Assembly (NCBI GenBank): GCA_017569305.1
Contig: CP069418.1
Location: 2,356,001 to 2,420,000, forward strand
DNA: 64,000 nt
Origin: Clostridiales bacterium FE2011
Lineage (GTDB): Bacteria; Bacillota; Clostridia; Christensenellales; Aristaeellaceae
Direction: 5' to 3'
The position numbers and the translations under genes were made by a program. A model generated the notes under the pieces. That model was given only the letters and a program-made list of their open reading frames with translations. It did not search any database and was not told where the DNA came from. Positions 40,058 through 49,217 of the stretch are shown one piece after another (within the stretch, counting starts at the first letter, position 1; every line of letters starts with the position of its first letter).

Positions 40058-40183
40058 ATGAGTGAAAAGAATAAAGTTGGGCTTGCCTCGCGGGATGAAG
40101 CGGTAGCAAATGGCTATAAACAGTGTGGGATATGTAACGAAGAAATCCAAAGATTTGCTTCTTGGCCAAGTATGGGCATTTGA
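40058..40183 (+). CDS. Short Cys-containing frame (41 residues), possible gene remnant
   Basis: MSEKNKVGLASRDEAVANGY followed by KQCGICNEEIQ. The 'S-R-D-E-A-x-A-N-G-Y-x-x-C-x-x-C' pattern resembles a metal-binding knuckle of the Ada_Zn-binding/excalibur kind. There is only a weak ribosome site and one CxxC. It may be a remnant rather than a working gene; it ends 20 nt before the next gene. Confidence 0.35.
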   Translation: MSEKNKVGLASRDEAVANGYKQCGICNEEIQRFASWPSMGI

Positions 40184-40203
40184 CGGATGAAGGAGAGCGG
40201 ATC

Positions 40204-41925
<1,722 letters not shown>

Positions 41926-42107
41926 GATGGATATTTATAAATTGTTCAATGTTGAAAAGATAGGGAATCTGAGAATAAAAATGTCCAAGGGAGAATGAAG
42001 ATGGTCATATGTCTCCTTTTCACGAATCAATCGATGCCTTTTCTTCGACCCGCCTAGCAGGAACTCCTACCTCCACCATAGAATAATATCTACGTAAACT
42101 GAATAAT
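41926..42107. other. Intergenic region upstream of the S-box leader
   Basis: About 180 bases without a gene; it must hold the promoter of the SAM riboswitch transcript, but I see no clear -35/-10 pair. Confidence 0.35.
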
Positions 42108-42194
42108 GCCTATGAAGAGTGCGCGAGGGACAAGCCCTGTGACCGCACGACAACCTGCCGGAAACGGTAAGGTGCCAAAGCTTGACCGATAGGG
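42108..42194 (+). promoter_or_regulatory. SAM-I (S-box) riboswitch aptamer
   Basis: The core matches the S-box: AAGAGTGCGCGAGGGAC, GCCC, TGA, ACAACC, AAGGTGCCAA, in the expected order. P1 can form from CCTAT (42109-42113) and ATAGG (42189-42193). In this class SAM binding favours the downstream terminator, so the genes after it should be on when SAM is low. The usual GCAACC reads ACAACC here, a minor deviation. Confidence 0.85.
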
Positions 42195-42211
42195 TGAATG
42201 GAAAAGAATAG

Positions 42212-42245
42212 AAGCCATCCTGTCGGGAACGATAGGATGGCTTTT
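42212..42245 (+). terminator. Riboswitch expression-platform terminator
   Basis: AAGCCATCCT / AGGATGGCTT hairpin followed by TTCC, 17 nt after the S-box aptamer. Confidence 0.8.
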
Positions 42246-42279
42246 CCGTGCTCTTCATGGCAGAAAGGAGAGTACGGAA

Positions 42280-42381
42280 ATGGATGAAAACAACAGAATG
42301 GTTCCAAATCTCTCGGTGTTTCATGCGCTGCGTTGGATGTCGCCCGGCAAGCGACCAAATCATTCCCGCTTTGTTATATGA
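42280..42381 (+). CDS. Short frame (33 residues) directly after the riboswitch
   Basis: An ATG with GAAAGGAGAG 8 nt upstream, then 33 codons (MDENNRMVPNLSVFHALRWM...). It lies between the S-box terminator and the HD gene and could be a leader peptide or a remnant of the methionine-pathway gene the riboswitch once controlled. No motif. Confidence 0.35.
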   Translation: MDENNRMVPNLSVFHALRWMSPGKRPNHSRFVI

Positions 42382-42431
42382 TATGACCGTGGCCTGGGGC
42401 TGCGGAAAGGAAAGAAGGAGGGATCGTTCAG

Positions 42432-44015
42432 ATGGCAACACTACTTGATCGCGCAATTGAGTTCGCAATGGTGAAGCACGCCGGACAGGTGAGAAAGGGA
42501 ACTTCAATTCCCTATTTCACTCATGTCATGGAAGCCATGGAGATCGTTTCCCGTATGACGGAAGACGAGGAACTCCGTGCGGCGGCTGTTCTGCACGATA
42601 CCCTGGAAGATACAAAGACAACGAAAGAAGAACTGGTCGAAGCTTTCGGTCAGCGTGTAGCTGACCTTGTGGCGGTGGAAAGTGAAGACAAACGGAAAGA
42701 ACGGCCGGAAGGTGAAACCTGGCTGATTCGGAAAACAGAAACCATAGAACATCTCCGGGAGGCGGATACGGAAATCAGGATGCTTGCTCTGGGTGACAAG
42801 CTTTCCAATATCCGAGCAATGACCCGGGACTATAAGGTTATCGGTGAGAAACTGTGGCAGAAGTTCAATGAAAAAAATCCGGTAATGCAGGGCATGTATT
42901 ATGGCGAACTGGCCAATGCCTTTGGTGAGGATGAAACTCTGCGCGAGACACCGGAATACAGGGAATATATTGAGCTGTGTGCCGGATTGTTCAGCAAAAT
43001 ATACGATGGTGATGGAAACCTGCTGGAAGAAAATGAGGCGGAAGAAGGCGAAACGGCGGAGGATTCAGAAGGTGAACTGCCGATCCGCTTCTTTTTCTCG
43101 GAGGCTGTGGATGAATTGCGTTCCGTATTGCCGGAAGGAACGCATTTTGATGCTCTGATTTTTGACCGGACAGAGGATGAAGACATCCAGGAAATCCAGA
43201 AGATGGCTGCAACCCTGGATGCTTTCCTGCGCACGGAAGATATAGGCTTTACGGATGTCCATATGCAGTTTATTAATGATCCGGATTCTGATGATGTTTC
43301 CTGGAGACGGACAGAAGACGGCTATACACTTCATCTCTGTGCGGAAAGCGGGAAAAACTGGTGCCAGGTGGCTTATCAGCTGGGATATCTCATGATGCAC
43401 TGTCTGATAGATCACCTGAACAAGGATACAGAAGGGATCTCCTGGGCTGAAGAACTGATCTGTGAAACAGCGGCACTGGAAGTGTTCTCCTATTTCTCAG
43501 CATATTGGAATGATATGCCTTTCGGAAAGGAAGATCCGGAATATGCAAAGCACCTCAAGGAATATGTGAGCGACTGTCTGTCAGACCAGGGCACATCAGC
43601 GCTTCTTCGCTGCAGGGATAAGGAAGAACTGAAGGCAATCAACGAACGGAATCTTTTTGACGACCGCCTGGATGAAAGCCATGACCTGTATCGTGCAATG
43701 AATCCGGGAGACCTGCAGCTCCTGGCACAAGTCCGGGAATTTGAAACGGATGATTTGCTCCTGGATACCGATTACTGGCGCAGATTATCCAGTGGTTCCC
43801 AGGCAGTGGATTATATCTGCCGGCTCCAGGACAGGATCCCTGGTTGTGAGATTTCCGCAGAGGCAACCGGTGAAAACAGGGAAAAAATGAACGAAGAATC
43901 ACCCATCAACCCGGAAGAAAATGATGAAGGCATTGAGTATGACGATCTGAATGAATTTGACATCATAGAACAGATCCTGCATCCGGATGGATGGGAAGAT
44001 GAAAAAAACAAATAG
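42432..44015 (+). CDS. HD-domain phosphohydrolase (RelA/SpoT hydrolase-like) with C-terminal extension
   Basis: A 527-residue soluble protein. Residues 1 to about 150 are an HD hydrolase of the (p)ppGpp-hydrolase/Mesh1 kind: AIEFAMVKHAGQVRKGTSIPYFTHVMEAMEIV, then AAVLHDTLEDTKTTKEEL (HD motif and ED), and LALGDKLSNIRAM (the later Asp ligand). No synthetase domain is present, so it would be a hydrolase only. The remaining about 370 residues are acidic and unassigned. GAAGGAGGG lies 9 nt before the ATG. It is the first full gene after a SAM-I riboswitch, an unexpected pairing with a nucleotide hydrolase. Confidence 0.75.
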   Translation: MATLLDRAIEFAMVKHAGQVRKGTSIPYFTHVMEAMEIVSRMTEDEELRAAAVLHDTLEDTKTTKEELVEAFGQRVADLVAVESEDKRKERPEGETWLIRKTETIEHLREADTEIRMLALGDKLSNIRAMTRDYKVIGEKLWQKFNEKNPVMQGMYYGELANAFGEDETLRETPEYREYIELCAGLFSKIYDGDGNLLEENEAEEGETAEDSEGELPIRFFFSEAVDELRSVLPEGTHFDALIFDRTEDEDIQEIQKMAATLDAFLRTEDIGFTDVHMQFINDPDSDDVSWRRTEDGYTLHLCAESGKNWCQVAYQLGYLMMHCLIDHLNKDTEGISWAEELICETAALEVFSYFSAYWNDMPFGKEDPEYAKHLKEYVSDCLSDQGTSALLRCRDKEELKAINERNLFDDRLDESHDLYRAMNPGDLQLLAQVREFETDDLLLDTDYWRRLSSGSQAVDYICRLQDRIPGCEISAEATGENREKMNEESPINPEENDEGIEYDDLNEFDIIEQILHPDGWEDEKNK

Positions 44016-44128
44016 CGTCTACTCAATGAATCAGCATTATCTTGTAGACACTAAATATTTTTTCAGTATAGTATTTTTGTGTTTCTCTCAATAGTATATA
44101 CAAATATATATTATTTTTTGCATATAAC

Positions 44129-44926
44129 TTACTTGCTCCAGCATGTCATAACTGTATCGCAAAACAACTTCGCGTCTAAATAGAAGCCTTTATTATCCCA
44201 TAAGTAATATTGTTGTATTGTTTCATTATAGACATCGTACCATTCACTATCTGGTGTTGTAACTTTTCGTGCTTGGCAACCCTCTTGATTAGATTTAATT
44301 TCATAATTGTAGGCATCATCACTTTTTGTACAAGATATGATTAAGGTACCTGGCTTAGCAAAACCAGATACATTATCTTTTATATTGGTTATTGGCGTGT
44401 CATTTAATATTATGTTAAAATTTTTATAACCATTTTCTGATAGAATCGTTTTGATCCTATTTATAAAACTATCAATTTCATAAGCTAAAAAGACAGTAGA
44501 AAAAGCTTTAAAGCAATCTTTTATTTTTTTTATATCTGTACCTATGATGTTGCCAATCTTGCTATAATGAGCACTGGAGTTTCGCTTAGGCTGAATGATG
44601 GAATCAATAAGGTGTTGAAAGGAACCAGAGTCTGTTTCAGAAGCTAAATAATCTATTGCTGAATCCGTAAAATTCCATGCAGCTCTTAGATTGTCCGATC
44701 TATATGAACTAGGTGTTTGAACCCATCTTTTTTGAACTGCATCATCTATTGATGTACACCGTAGCAGATAACGTAAAGTACGCCAGGCAATCCATGAATC
44801 GAGCAAGATCCATCCATATGCAGCTAAAGATGTTTGCAATGTTGCCCCTTCTAGATTATTAGACTTTTCAATTATTTCTTGTATTCTGGGTTCAATGTCC
44901 TTAATGTATTTATCTATAACATGCAT
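44129..44926 (-). CDS. HEPN-domain protein (putative RNase) paired with DUF262
   Basis: A 265-residue protein. An N-terminal helical domain includes RNSSAH (Arg115 to His120), the RX4H active-site motif of HEPN ribonucleases with the common polar Asn after Arg. The C-terminal half (about 160-265) is beta-rich and unassigned (FNIILNDTPITNIKDNVSGFAKPGTLIISCTK). The gene overlaps the stop of the DUF262 gene by about 1 nt (coupled start). HEPN RNases beside DUF262 proteins occur in defence islands as effector pairs. AT-rich composition, as its partner. Confidence 0.6.
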   Translation of the reverse strand: MHVIDKYIKDIEPRIQEIIEKSNNLEGATLQTSLAAYGWILLDSWIAWRTLRYLLRCTSIDDAVQKRWVQTPSSYRSDNLRAAWNFTDSAIDYLASETDSGSFQHLIDSIIQPKRNSSAHYSKIGNIIGTDIKKIKDCFKAFSTVFLAYEIDSFINRIKTILSENGYKNFNIILNDTPITNIKDNVSGFAKPGTLIISCTKSDDAYNYEIKSNQEGCQARKVTTPDSEWYDVYNETIQQYYLWDNKGFYLDAKLFCDTVMTCWSK

Positions 44927-46083
44927 TAGAACTCACCTGAAAAATATCTTATTCCTTCACTTATACGCTCATAAGCGGATTGAGTAGAAGAGGCTCGTCT
45001 AGGACTAAACAAATAGTTGAATTGATCTTCTCCTATTGTGGCTTTCCAATTTCTGATATAAGCTGAAAGTCGATCTGTATTTATCTCTTTTGGATCGTGT
45101 AGTATTTTATATGTCAAGCCTACCCAAATAGATTCCAAAAACGCTTGAGTTGGCCTTGTATTAGGAGATAAATCTTCTATACTCAATGATAAAACTATAT
45201 CTAAAGCAGCATTGAATACTGTATCAAATTCTGCTTCTGAGTGATATTCAATTCCTGGCTTTTTTCGCCTGGGATTATCAAATTCTTTTTGTTGTGAAAA
45301 AAAATTATCTAACATGGTACGGGTTGAATTCCCGGTGAATTTTTGTGGATATGTAAAATAATATGCAAAAAATTTCAGAATTAGTTCTTGTATTCTTGAA
45401 AAATTATGATTATCTCTTTGAGCTTTTGTTCTAAGAAAATTCCATTTATCAAATCGAGTATCATTTGCAATTTTATGTAGATAATTAGCAAATGAACCAT
45501 AGGATATTGCCATACGTATTTCTTGCGCACTTAGTTTTTCTCCACCTGTATTTAGACGTTGGAAAGCTAGATACATAGATGACTGATCCTGATCGGGAGC
45601 AACAGGACGCATAACAGTAATATTCAACAGCACATCTTTAAGACGTTCTTGGTCTTCATAATCCAATTCATCAAAAGTTTTATTAATCCAATTGTGATGA
45701 ATGTTTCCGGTTAATTTAAAAGCGCGTCCATTAAACTTTTTCTCTTCTATATAATAGTATAGAGAGCGTAATCTTTGGTGTCCGTCAACAATATAATAGT
45801 GGGCGCTTTCTTTATCATCGTAAAGAAAAATAGAAGGGATAGGGAAGCCTCTTAGAATAGAATCAACAAATTCAGATGCTTTTTTTATAGTCCAAACATA
45901 AGCTCGCTGAAAATCGGGAACTACTAACTTATTATTCCACCACTTCATTAAAGTGGATAGGTTATATGTATTATAAAAAACAGCGATATCATCACCCATT
46001 AAGGTGTTGTCTTCAATTTCCTCATCTAAGGCTTGTTCGAATTCGATTTCTTCATCAGATATAGTAAGTATCTTATCTTCCAT
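44926..46083 (-). CDS. DUF262 (ParB/GmrS-like) protein
   Basis: A 385-residue protein. DUF262 hallmarks: VVPDFQRAYVW (about 54-64, the 'IPxxQRxYxW' motif), IVDGHQRLRSLYY (about 98-110, DGxQR) and YLAFQRLNTGGEKLSAQEIR (NTG). This ParB-like fold has NTPase/nuclease activity in GmrSD-type type IV restriction enzymes. The C-terminal HNH (DUF1524) domain of those enzymes is absent, and the neighbouring HEPN protein may replace it. Acidic N-terminal extension of about 30 residues. A weak ribosome site AGGA lies 9 nt before the ATG; a 21-bp palindrome lies upstream. Confidence 0.82.
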   Translation of the reverse strand: MEDKILTISDEEIEFEQALDEEIEDNTLMGDDIAVFYNTYNLSTLMKWWNNKLVVPDFQRAYVWTIKKASEFVDSILRGFPIPSIFLYDDKESAHYYIVDGHQRLRSLYYYIEEKKFNGRAFKLTGNIHHNWINKTFDELDYEDQERLKDVLLNITVMRPVAPDQDQSSMYLAFQRLNTGGEKLSAQEIRMAISYGSFANYLHKIANDTRFDKWNFLRTKAQRDNHNFSRIQELILKFFAYYFTYPQKFTGNSTRTMLDNFFSQQKEFDNPRRKKPGIEYHSEAEFDTVFNAALDIVLSLSIEDLSPNTRPTQAFLESIWVGLTYKILHDPKEINTDRLSAYIRNWKATIGEDQFNYLFSPRRASSTQSAYERISEGIRYFSGEF

Positions 46084-46150
46084 GTGTTTATGTCCTGCCT
46101 TTACATTAATTAAATTGATAATAACATATTTTCATAAAAAAAATAAAGCC

Positions 46151-46171
46151 CATAATAATATAATTATTATG
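46151..46171. promoter_or_regulatory. 21-bp perfect palindrome upstream of DUF262-HEPN operon
   Basis: CATAATAAT-ATA-ATTATTATG, about 70 nt upstream of the DUF262 start in a very AT-rich gap. Candidate operator, possibly of the XRE protein encoded next to it. Confidence 0.45.
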
Positions 46172-46234
46172 TTAAAACAATACATTATTATTTTATATTT
46201 CCATGGTAAAACATATAAAGTATTGTGCGATAAT

Positions 46235-46573
46235 TTATTTTAGAAATTTTTCTAAAATTTGCCAATCAGATTCAGAAGCTTCAGATAATTTGTATATCGT
46301 ATTGATGGCAAAAGAGGATTGACAGGTCATTATTTCTATAATTTGGTTCCTTTTATGATCAGATTCACACTTTGGATACATATCATTATTCTCACCAGTA
46401 AGCCAACCTGGATTTAGTCCATATGTTTTTTCTATCGACTTAATCTGTGCAAGACGTGGAGTCCGACAACCAGAAGTCCAGCTATTTACGGCATGATGTG
46501 ACACATTTAAATCAACAGCAATTTGTTTGTTGGTCTTATCAAGCGCCTTTTTAAGCTCTTTAATGCGAAACAA
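46235..46573 (-). CDS. XRE-family helix-turn-helix regulator (TTG start)
   Basis: A 112-residue DNA-binding protein, divergent from the dnd genes. The HTH_3 domain is clear: LKKALDKTNKQIAVDLNVSHHAVNSWTSGCRTPRLAQIKSIEKTYGLNPGWLTGE. The start is TTG at 46573, 9 nt after a perfect AGGAGG; a much longer in-frame reading upstream runs through the dndB promoter and encodes hydrophobic low-quality sequence, so I reject it. It probably represses the dnd operon and itself; an inverted repeat overlaps its ribosome site. Confidence 0.8.
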   Translation of the reverse strand: MFRIKELKKALDKTNKQIAVDLNVSHHAVNSWTSGCRTPRLAQIKSIEKTYGLNPGWLTGENNDMYPKCESDHKRNQIIEIMTCQSSFAINTIYKLSEASESDWQILEKFLK

Positions 46574-46583
46574 AATGAGGTGC

Positions 46584-46608
46584 CTCCTATGATTTGACTT
46601 TGTAGGAG
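46584..46608. promoter_or_regulatory. Inverted repeat over the regulator's ribosome site (candidate operator)
   Basis: CTCCTA (46584-46589) and TAGGAG (46603-46608), 13 nt apart, in the XRE/dndB divergent region. Confidence 0.4.
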
Positions 46609-46649
46609 TAGTATAACATTTGAATGAGACAATGTATAGTTTCACAAAT

Positions 46650-46678
46650 TTGACATAGTAATATAAAATGGATATAAT
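46650..46678 (+). promoter_or_regulatory. Consensus promoter of the dnd operon
   Basis: TTGACA, exactly 17 nt, TATAAT, 31 nt upstream of the dndB start. Both boxes are perfect consensus, so the operon should be strong unless repressed. Confidence 0.85.
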
Positions 46679-46708
46679 AATTATACAAAGTATGATACGG
46701 AGGAATAA

Positions 46709-47722
46709 ATGATTTATAGAATTAATGCTATTAAGGGCGTACAAGCGGGGCTCCCATATTATACTTGTATGATTTCTATCTGGCAGCTTATTGCGTTTCT
46801 GGATATGACAAATGCCAAGTTACCGGCAGAAAAAAGAGCTCAGCGGCAACTGAATAAGTCTCGCATTCCAGATATTAAAAAGTATATTCTTGATAATTCA
46901 GATAGCTATGTTTTTTCGGCAGTAACATTATGTGTGGATGGAAATCTTGTATTTGATGAGTTTGATTCATGCGCTACACCGAAATGTGGTGTGCTCTGCA
47001 TTTCTGACGAAAGCAAAGTGGCAATTATAGATGGACAACATAGAATATCGGCATTGAGAGATGCGATGGCAGAAAACAAAAAACTACGCTATGAGCATCT
47101 CCCAGTTGTTTTGTTTAGAGATTTCGGACTTGAGAGAAGTCAACAAATGTTTTCTGATTTGAATCGGCATGTAATCAGACCGACAAAATCACTGAATGTT
47201 ATGTATGACAAGCGAGATCCCATGGCTCGGATTGTGTGTAAACTGTTTCGAGAATTACCGGTTTTTAGAAAAACGGTTGAGCCGGAAAAAGCTTCTGTGC
47301 CGGTTAGAAGTGATAACTTGTTTACTGTGAGTGCCATTTATAATGCTACATCAGAATTATTGCATGGTATGCCCTTGTCAAGCAACAATGATGCTTTTGA
47401 TGTGGCCAAAGCATTCTGGAATAAACTTTATGAAATCATACCGGAATGGTCCTGTGTACAGAATGGTACAGAAGAAGCTGGCGAGGTCCGCAAAAAGACG
47501 GTTTGTACACAAGCAGTAACGTTGATTGCATTGGGTCGGACGGGGTGCTTCTGCTATTCGAAACGGCATGATTTTGAGGATCTGTCCGCCTTGACAAATG
47601 TGAATTGGATGAGGGATAATCCACAATGGCAGGGTATGCTGGTTAACGATAATAAGGTCAGCGGAACACGTGCAAGTACGCAAGCCTTAACAAAACACTT
47701 GATTTCCCTGATCAGTAGATAA
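46709..47722 (+). CDS. dndB: DNA phosphorothioation regulator DndB
   Basis: A 337-residue DndB-type protein with the DGQHR motif (about 108-112, in VAIIDGQHRISALRDAM), the DGQHR-domain signature. The rest matches the family: NRHVIRPTKSLNVMYDKRDPMARI, LFTVSAIYNATSELL. DndB binds the dnd promoter and tunes expression in studied systems, and it affects where marks are placed. A ribosome site CGGAGGA lies 4 nt before the ATG. First gene of dndB-C-D-E-A; 16 nt separate it from dndC. Confidence 0.88.
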   Translation: MIYRINAIKGVQAGLPYYTCMISIWQLIAFLDMTNAKLPAEKRAQRQLNKSRIPDIKKYILDNSDSYVFSAVTLCVDGNLVFDEFDSCATPKCGVLCISDESKVAIIDGQHRISALRDAMAENKKLRYEHLPVVLFRDFGLERSQQMFSDLNRHVIRPTKSLNVMYDKRDPMARIVCKLFRELPVFRKTVEPEKASVPVRSDNLFTVSAIYNATSELLHGMPLSSNNDAFDVAKAFWNKLYEIIPEWSCVQNGTEEAGEVRKKTVCTQAVTLIALGRTGCFCYSKRHDFEDLSALTNVNWMRDNPQWQGMLVNDNKVSGTRASTQALTKHLISLISR

Positions 47723-47738
47723 GGAAGGAGGTGCCTGT

Positions 47739-49217
47739 ATGCCGAATTTAACGCAGGAAAGTATAAAAAACGTTATTACGGTAATCCAGGACCTCTATCA
47801 GTCGGATTCGATTCCTTGGGTATGCGGATATTCGGGTGGTAAAGATTCTACCGCGACAGTACAACTGGTCTGGGAAGCCTTGAATGGTCTTCCGAAAGAA
47901 GCACTGAAGAAAGATGTTCATATCATCAGCACGGATACGCTGGTGGAAAGTCCGGTTGTTGCTGCCTGGCAAAAGAGATCATTAGCGAAGATGGAAGCTA
48001 CAGCGGAGCAGAGCGGACTTCCAATTCATGTGCATCAACTGAAGCCACAGATTAGGGATACTTTTTGGGTGAATCTGATTGGAAGGGGATATCCTTATCC
48101 TCGACCGACTATGAGATGGTGTACGAATCGCCTAAAGATACAGCCAGCGAATAATTTCATTGAAGCTATGGTAAATAGTGCCGGAGAAGCAATATTGGTT
48201 TTAGGTACGCGCAAATCTGAAAGTGCTTCTCGTGGGGCCCGTATGGAGAAATATGAGAAGAAACGGGTTCGGGAATTCCTTTCTCCAGATGGCAGTCATA
48301 TGAATAGTTATGTATTTAGTCCCATTGAGGAGTGGAGTAGTAACAATGTATGGCAGTATTTAATGAGCCACGAGAATACATGGGGACAAAGCAATAAGGA
48401 ATTGTTAGCTATGTATAGCGGAGCATCTGCAGATGGTGAATGCCCGCTGGTTTTGGATACATCTACTCCGAGTTGCGGAAATAGTAGAATGGGTTGTTGG
48501 GTTTGCACTCTGGTGGCTGAAGATAAGAGCATGGCAGCGATGATTCAGAATGATGAAGAAAAAGCTTGGATGTTGCCGTTGCTTGAGTTTCGCAATGAAA
48601 TTGCTGCGGATAACGAAACAGACCGAGAACGTCGTGATTTCCGGAGAATGAACGGTCGGTTGACTTATCACAAAGGCCGATTGGTACACGGCCCATATAC
48701 AAAAGAAACGAGGGAGCATTTTCTCCGCCGTTTGCTTGAAGTTGAGAAGTTTGTTAATGAGAACGGGCCCAAAGAGCTGGAAGAGCACCCCTTGATTACA
48801 CATGAGGAACTACAGCAGATTCGTAGGATTTGGCTGACGGAAAAGAATGAGTTTGATGATACTCTACCCAGAATTTATAAAGAAGTCACAGGTAAAGAGT
48901 TCCAGGATTCTGTGAATCATCCGAATCGCTATTTTGGCGAGAAGGAATGGGAGTTGCTTAAGGAAACCTGCAGGGAAGTTTTCCCGGACGAGAAGCTCAT
49001 GATGAGCTTGTGCAGCAGCGGGCTGAATCTGGAAGCTAGCTATACAATGAAAGCTACAAGACGCGGCATTCGCGCAGATATCGAGCAGATCCTGAAACGG
49101 AACATGTTCCGGGATGAGGATGATGCATGCCAGTTCTATGAAAAACATAATGATATAAAGCCGGCGGAAGAACAGGCTGAAGATAATGATGACTATACGG
49201 AGGACACTGAAGGATGA
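47739..49217 (+). CDS. dndC: DndC, PAPS-reductase-like sulfur transfer enzyme
   Basis: A 492-residue ATP-pyrophosphatase/PAPS-reductase-like protein that activates the DNA backbone for sulfur insertion. PP-loop SGGKDS at 32-37; TDTLVESP follows. Cysteines expected to hold a 4Fe-4S cluster are present: CTNRL (about 126), GECPLVL, and TPSCGNSRMGCWVC (about 245-258). An acidic tail (AEEQAEDNDDYTEDTEG) ends the protein. It overlaps dndD by 4 nt. AGGAGG upstream of the ATG. Confidence 0.93.
   Translation: MPNLTQESIKNVITVIQDLYQSDSIPWVCGYSGGKDSTATVQLVWEALNGLPKEALKKDVHIISTDTLVESPVVAAWQKRSLAKMEATAEQSGLPIHVHQLKPQIRDTFWVNLIGRGYPYPRPTMRWCTNRLKIQPANNFIEAMVNSAGEAILVLGTRKSESASRGARMEKYEKKRVREFLSPDGSHMNSYVFSPIEEWSSNNVWQYLMSHENTWGQSNKELLAMYSGASADGECPLVLDTSTPSCGNSRMGCWVCTLVAEDKSMAAMIQNDEEKAWMLPLLEFRNEIAADNETDRERRDFRRMNGRLTYHKGRLVHGPYTKETREHFLRRLLEVEKFVNENGPKELEEHPLITHEELQQIRRIWLTEKNEFDDTLPRIYKEVTGKEFQDSVNHPNRYFGEKEWELLKETCREVFPDEKLMMSLCSSGLNLEASYTMKATRRGIRADIEQILKRNMFRDEDDACQFYEKHNDIKPAEEQAEDNDDYTEDTEG

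Noticed and set aside
44926..46083. Complete GmrSD type IV restriction enzyme
   Set aside because: The C-terminal DUF1524/HNH part is absent; only the DUF262 half is present.
46574..46744. 57-residue N-terminal extension of the XRE regulator
   Set aside because: Runs through the dndB promoter and lacks a ribosome site; TTG 46573 has a perfect one.
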